Source of the DNA: Artemisia argyi
Taxonomy: Eukaryota; Streptophyta; Magnoliopsida; Asterales; Asteraceae
Length of the DNA stretch: 64,000 bases
Direction of reading: 5' to 3'
Assembly: GCA_030686995.1 (NCBI GenBank)
Contig: CM060708.1
Span: 107,656,463 to 107,720,462 of the forward strand
A model generated the notes under the pieces. That model ran no database searches. It was not told the DNA's origin and saw only the letters and a program-made list of their open reading frames with translations. This document shows, in pieces, positions 59,647 through 64,000 of this stretch. A program made the position numbers and the translations under genes. Every line of letters starts with the position of its first letter. Position 1 is the stretch's first letter.

Positions 59647-59662
59647 AGTCCCCCAAGTCTAG
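59647..59662 (-). other. Polypurine tract stub of the minus-strand gypsy element
   Basis: Only 16 bases of internal sequence remain before the next LTR. TCTAG (59658-59662) is the candidate left target duplication of the element to the right. Confidence 0.65.
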
Positions 59663-59868
59663 TGATGAGGCGAAAAATGATCCGTTTTTAGGGGGTCATT
59701 TAAGCCCGAATCCGACTTTATTTGATCAAATATTGCCCTAAATCGTTCCTTTTGTGATTTTAGGTGTTTGGAGAGTGAATTCTGGAAAAGAAGCCATTTT
59801 GGACGTTTTTGGAGCATAAAAGTGAAGAAAACGGCAAAGTACCAAATTTCCATGCTGAAGATACAAGG

Positions 59869-60089
59869 TGACGGCGTCAAGACCACCATCTTGACGGCGT
59901 CAGACATGAGGAATTAAACATCGTAGGTGGTGACGGCGTCAGAAGGCTTCATGACGGCGTCAAAGTGGCAAGAATAAAATACCGTGGGTGGTGACGGCGT
60001 CACATAGACCGTCATAAGTGGATCAAGGCCGTCCGAGGAAGTATATGGCGGCGAGGTGACGGCGTCACAAGTAACTCTTGACGCCGTCA
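59869..60089 (+). promoter_or_regulatory. Array of seven TGACGGCGTCA near-palindromes upstream of TATA
   Basis: Copies start at 59869, 59892, 59931, 59952, 59992, 60057 and 60079 (the last as TGACGCCGTCA, inverted). They sit in a tandem of about 62 bp (59869, 59931, 59992, then 60057). Each holds inverted TGACG half-sites, the core bound by plant TGA-class bZIP factors (established). The last site ends 12 bases before the TATA box. That it is an enhancer is inference. Confidence 0.7.
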
Positions 60090-60101
60090 GCCTGTTTTTC
60101 C

Positions 60102-60110
60102 TATATATAG
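60102..60110 (+). promoter_or_regulatory. TATA box of the LTR
   Basis: CCTATATATAG directly downstream of the TGACG array. Confidence 0.65.
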
Positions 60111-61076
60111 TTTTCTAGTTTTTTCATTAAAGAGAGAGAAGTTTTGGTGAAACCCTAAAGACGATTTTGGTGCCTCTTTTACAGGTTTTTCAAGGGTTCC
60201 AAACCCTTGAGACCTTGCATTGTAATTGAGATAAGTGTACTTTCAATTCAATCAATATGTCTATGTGTTGGTTGTTTATATCTTGTTCTTGTCTCAATTC
60301 CATTATGCTAGGCTAGATCTCTTTTGTGTTTGCTTAGATCTAATGAAACCTAGATGTTGATTATGTGTTGATTACTTGTCTATTCTTGTTTTGAATGAAT
60401 GATTTATATGTTAGGCTTAAGAAAACTGGCAGATCTCCAAATGGTAACATGCTTGAACGTCTTAAGAAACATGAACCGAGGCGTACTAGGTCTTTATTGG
60501 TTGTATTTAATGCATGAGCCACTGTTTACAATCCCTATAGTTGTGTTGGGTCATGGTGTAGGAGGAGATAAGAGCTCATAGAGTTGGGGAGTTATGTATG
60601 CCACCCCACGAATGGTATTAAGGAATACAATCCGTCATTCATGCAAGTGTAACAAGTAATTAACATGTAAAAGATATCTAGGGAGTAATGAAGTCTAAGT
60701 AAACACAATTTCTCCAATTACTGCTCACAACTCTAGTATAATTTAGTTTAATTTCATTTTCATTATTTTATTTTAATTATATAATAGCTTTGGGTTAGTT
60801 GATTAGCAACTAATTCCGCCCACTCTTCCAAAACCCGAGATTTTACTTGCTTTCATAAAATATAAAAAAATACAAAAATAATCATCTTTCACCTCTAGAA
60901 CTATTAATTAGGTTTTCTAATCCTAGCGACACTATTCCTAAGCTGAACGATCAATCCCCCAGTACTTGTCACTATACTATACTACAACGATCAGGTACAC
61001 TGCCTGGTGGGGGTTGTAAGCTTCTCGAGATCCCTCGAGAGGTAAAGCAAGGTGCGATTCCCACGCATCAAGTTTT

Positions 61077-61095
61077 TGGCGCCGCAGCCCGGGGA
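61077..61095 (+). other. Primer binding site, tRNA-Asp type
   Basis: TGGCGCCGCAGCCCGGGGA, six bases after the LTR. Close to the Athila site at 25693-25710 but with small changes in the middle. Confidence 0.8.
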
Positions 61096-61242
61096 ATAGT
61101 TATTGTCTAGGTTAAGATTTCTTTTTATTAGGTCTACTTGCTAGATTCCTTTCTAGTAAGATTTTTATTTTTATTTTTAGGTCTTCTTTAGTCTATCTTA
61201 TTTCTTCGTGCCTTTGTTCGTAACTCTTTACCATCCGACATC

Positions 61243-62874
61243 ATGGAAGGTGGTAACATCTTTGAACCCATCATCCCACCACAACAAAACCCACCATTAG
61301 AACCCCTTAGGCCCCGAACCTTAGGAGAGTATTCCCGACCTAGCCACCAAGGCTACCGAAACACCATTGAGCTCACCGGAGCCAATGTGACCCCCTTGCG
61401 ATCCAACACCATCCGGTTGGTGCAAAGCGGATGTGCATTCCATGGACTTCGTTCCGAAGATCCAAACCAACACCTTAAGGACTTCCTCAAAATCGTAGAT
61501 TCCATAGACCTAGGTGTTGAAACTAGAGAGACTACCCATTTACGCCTATTCCAATTTTCTCTACGGGATCAAGCTAGTCAATGGCTTGAGCGTTTACCCG
61601 CGGGATCCATCACCACATGGGATGATCTCACCACTCATTTCCTTGCTCAATTTTTCCCACCGGGGAGAACTACTAAGCTTAGGAATGACATCTTGATGTT
61701 CCAACAACGTCAAAATGAATCTCTTTATGAAGCATGGACTCGTTTCAAGGACTTACTCCAAAAAGTCCCTCATCATGGCATAGATCTTTGGCTCCAAGTC
61801 CAAATCTTCTATGACCATATCGACATCTCCACGAGGCGAACCATTGACCAATCGGCCGGTGGTAAGCTACGTGATCTTAGTGCGGAACAATCATGGGAAC
61901 TCATAGAAGATCTTGCTCTCTATGACAACGAAAGTTGGAATGATCCCCGTGATTTGAACAAAATGGTCAAGGCAATATCTTTGCCTTTGAACAATTCAAG
62001 CACTCCCGACCGTAGGATCATGGAACTTGAAGGTCGAGTCAAGTCTCTTATGAAACCTTACGAAGCTCATAAGCCTTCAAGCCAAGTAAGCAGAATCGCT
62101 TCTACATGCAAACTGTGCAATGGCCCTCATGAGACCTACAACTGCATGGAACTTCCAAAACGTGCTTATAACGAATTCACATCATCACACGTAGGGCAGG
62201 GTCCTCGAACTTCTGCCGAAGCATATGAGGCATGGAGGGATAAACCTGATTTTAGAGGGTACCAAACACGAAGTGTATCATTCAATGACTCCTCACCACT
62301 CACTTGGTCCGAACATTTTCCGTCGCAAAGTACCCCTAGGCGAAGCTGTGAAGATGATTTAAAAAAATTCATTCTTTCTCAAGAACTGCAGCTCACTACA
62401 CTCGAGACAAAATTCAAACAACAGCAGGCTGACGTGAACAACAAGATTTGTAATCTGTTGACTGCTATCAAAGAGCATATTGATAATAAGCCCATTCACG
62501 TTGATGAGGTTAAGTCTGCTACCGTCATGAGTCCACCAGCCTCCCCTGTAAAAATAAAAAGTCCTAGCAAGCTATTCAAACATCTATCTCCTAACGAAAA
62601 AGGACCTATCAACCCCCCTGGACCAATCCACTTCGTAAACACCATCACCACAATATCAGCTGCAGCATCCAATCCAATCCAACCCAACAACAAACTGACA
62701 AACTCAGTCAGACAGCGAAGGAAGAGACCTCAAAGGTTGACCATGCTTCGGCAAGGAAACCTACCAAATCACCCGAGTAGTGCACCGCGCAGAAATCTGA
62801 CAAACCGGATGAAAGGAACGAGAAAATGGAAGAGCATGAGAAAGATCCAACCATTTTGGGTGAATCTATTATAG
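61243..62874 (+). pseudogene. Gypsy gag (frame shifts near its end)
   Basis: 543 codons from MEGGNIFEP. Capsid domain at about 60-215, with FQFSLRDQASQWLERLPAGS, AQFFPPGRTTKLRNDILMFQ and LYEAWTRFKDLLQKVPHHGI. Knuckle CKLCNGPHETYNC (289-301), CX2CX3HX4C as in the Athila gag at 23407-25212. A coiled coil follows at about 365-420. The last 50 residues become Arg-rich and unlike the rest, while another frame reads acidic sequence in register with the downstream frame, so an indel near 62690-62760 has probably ended the real frame. That other frame has a TAG at 62778. Function: particle coat protein. Start chosen as the first ATG after the leader. Confidence 0.82.
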
Positions 62875-64000
62875 AAAAATCCGAGAGAAAAATGGAGGAT
62901 GTTGTTAGTATGGGTAGCAATCAGACTAAGGGAAGTAATCCTAAGGTTTTCAAGATCCCCTGTACCATTAAGGAAAAGCTCTTAACCGATAGTCATATAG
63001 ATCCTAGCTTCCCAGTCAACATAATCCCCCTTTCCCTATATCACAAAACTTTCCCAGAACACATTGCGTGCGAAAGGGTAGTAGAAAATTTGTCAATTAG
63101 GATTGGAGAGCTTGTTTACAATACTGACCTCACCATGGTTGATGACATGGACCCTCTCGCCAATCAAACATTAACTAACCTTGTCCTTGGGATGCCATTC
63201 ATCAATGAATCGGGAGCAATCCTTGACGAGAAAGATGGTAGTGTATTACTCACCAATGGTGTTAGAACGGTAATTTTTCGTTGGGATGGTGAGGAGGTTT
63301 ATGAGTATCGTCCCTCCCTTGAGAGGAATCTATATGGGTCAAAGGATGGAGAGTTGAGAAAGATCAAACGACGTGATCCGAATAACCTAAAAATCCCTTG
63401 CATGATCGGTCACAAGTACTTCGAAAACGTATACATTAATGTATTCCTGCCAAAAAATTTCATGTCATTGTTTCATTATAACAATATCTGCAGATGGGGG
63501 ATGATTTACAAGGGAGACAAAGTGGTTGGTAAGGATCATGAAATCCTAGTGTTCGTAGGAAATATGGCATTCCCTATGGAGTTCACGATTGTGGACAACA
63601 TAGAGGACTATGTCGACCCTAGGTTATCACAAGTCGTCTTTGGAGCACCCTTTTGTGAAATCACTAATTTAATAGTGGATGACTTGAACGGGATCATGAC
63701 CTTCACTGATGGGATTAGGAGGATTTCATACCAAACGCCATACAAGAGAAAAGACCTTAAGGAAATAGATTGTGACGGGCTTGATATAATGAGCTCCCAA
63801 CTTATCTTGTGTGATGAGGATGTTAGGAGAGGGTGTAGAAATATTTCTGATTTATCATGTGGATTCTTTAAGAATGTTAGTAAGCTTGGTCCTAAATATC
63901 GACATGATGTTTTCGAATTCGAAGATCCAAAATACTTACACTATGAAAGCGATACTGGTTTAGAAGACGACCTAGAGAGTGGAACCAATGATGAGATCAC
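62781..64000 (+). CDS. Retropepsin-like double-domain frame (open at the window edge)
   Basis: At least 406 codons without a stop, open at the right edge. A Lys/Glu-rich start is followed by two domains. Domain 1 (about 62943-63290): FKIPCTIKEKLL, DPSFPVNIIPLSLY, NLVLGMPF. Domain 2 (about 63385-63735): LKIPCMIGHKYF, LPKNFMSLFHYN, SQVVFGAPF. Both follow the retropepsin plan seen in Athila protease (ADSGASINLMPLSIY, LILGRPF), but the catalytic DSG is DPS in the first and absent in the second. An acidic C-terminal part follows. I recognise the type from Asteraceae gypsy elements; function unknown, possibly a non-catalytic structural module. It lies where protease should be, one frame away from gag. 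Confidence 0.75.

Larger units (their letters stand above)
59663..61070 (+). repeat. 5' LTR (1408 bp)
   Basis: Starts TGATGAGGCG and ends CCCACGCATCA before the PBS. U3 carries the TGACGGCGTCA array. TATA at 60102-60110. A perfect hairpin CAAGGGTT, CCA, AACCCTTG at 60191-60209 lies about 90 bases downstream of the TATA box, so in the RNA leader. The remaining 860 bases are non-coding. Confidence 0.83.
59663..64000 (+). mobile_element. 5' part of a plus-strand Ty3/gypsy element (runs off the window)
   Basis: LTR 59663-61070, tRNA-Asp-type PBS, gag from 61243, then a protease-like frame to the edge. The gag knuckle type and PBS place it near Athila/Tat. Pol is not in the window. Confidence 0.85.

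Noticed and set aside
59663..61070. LTR at 59663 belonging to the same element as the LTR at 59001-59646
   Set aside because: They are on opposite strands, differ in length and sequence, and each has its own adjoining PPT or PBS.
1..64000. CRISPR arrays, bacterial operons, tRNA genes
   Set aside because: Tandem repeats here have no CRISPR-like constant repeat and spacer pattern, all coding motifs are eukaryotic transposon types, and the tRNA-like matches are primer binding sites only.

Overview
The window is a repeat-dominated stretch of plant nuclear DNA in which I recognise no intact host gene. Lineages I can name from protein motifs are Ty3/gypsy of the Athila type, a second Ty3/gypsy family with TGTAACA ends, Ty1/copia with a long coiled-coil gag, PIF/Harbinger, Helitrons and a hAT-type MITE. 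The polyproteins resemble ones I know as abundant in Asteraceae (daisy family). That assignment is inference from family resemblance; a flowering plant is certain, the family is probable.

Layout, left to right. (1) 1-7071: 3' part of a plus-strand Athila element: pol with one in-frame stop, a repeat-rich post-pol region, a PPT and a 3.69 kb LTR. (2) 7181-28865: a minus-strand Athila element bounded by a 5-bp target duplication ACCAT. It keeps gag and protease but has lost RT, RNase H and integrase. Its 3' LTR is split by a 9.2 kb plus-strand element (7400-16636, duplication AAAAG) with 3.5 kb LTRs and no recognisable coding capacity. (3) 30119-41863: a decayed minus-strand Ty1/copia element whose integrase is split by a 3.95 kb solo Athila LTR (32083-36032, duplication GTGAG). 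(4) 42215-43702: a probable non-autonomous Helitron carrying an internal tandem duplication and a 320-bp hAT-like MITE. (5) 43703-48091: AT-rich DNA with a local duplication, a small probable Helitron and a scrap resembling mitochondrial atp1. (6) 48092-59000: a dead PIF/Harbinger transposase, split by a very young minus-strand element (49333-58631, duplication CGTTT) with two 3552-bp LTRs and only a gag gene. (7) 59001-59662: LTR and PPT of another minus-strand gypsy element. (8) 59663-64000: 5' LTR, PBS, gag and a protease-like reading frame of a plus-strand gypsy element that runs off the window.

The nesting gives a relative order: Harbinger and copia are old hosts, the Athila insertions are intermediate, and the gag-only element is the youngest. 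The 7400 and 49333 elements are members of one non-autonomous family in opposite orientation; one kept gag and the other lost it. Neither encodes reverse transcriptase or integrase, so movement must depend on enzymes supplied from elsewhere.

The most unusual observations are: a 5S rRNA-like segment in both LTRs of the gag-only element but not in its sister; a 62-bp tandem array carrying seven copies of the near-palindrome TGACGGCGTCA immediately upstream of a TATA box in the last LTR; a 9+6+9 hairpin at the start of two different Athila LTR families, with different sequence but the same geometry; and two tandem retropepsin-like domains lacking the catalytic motif in the last element.
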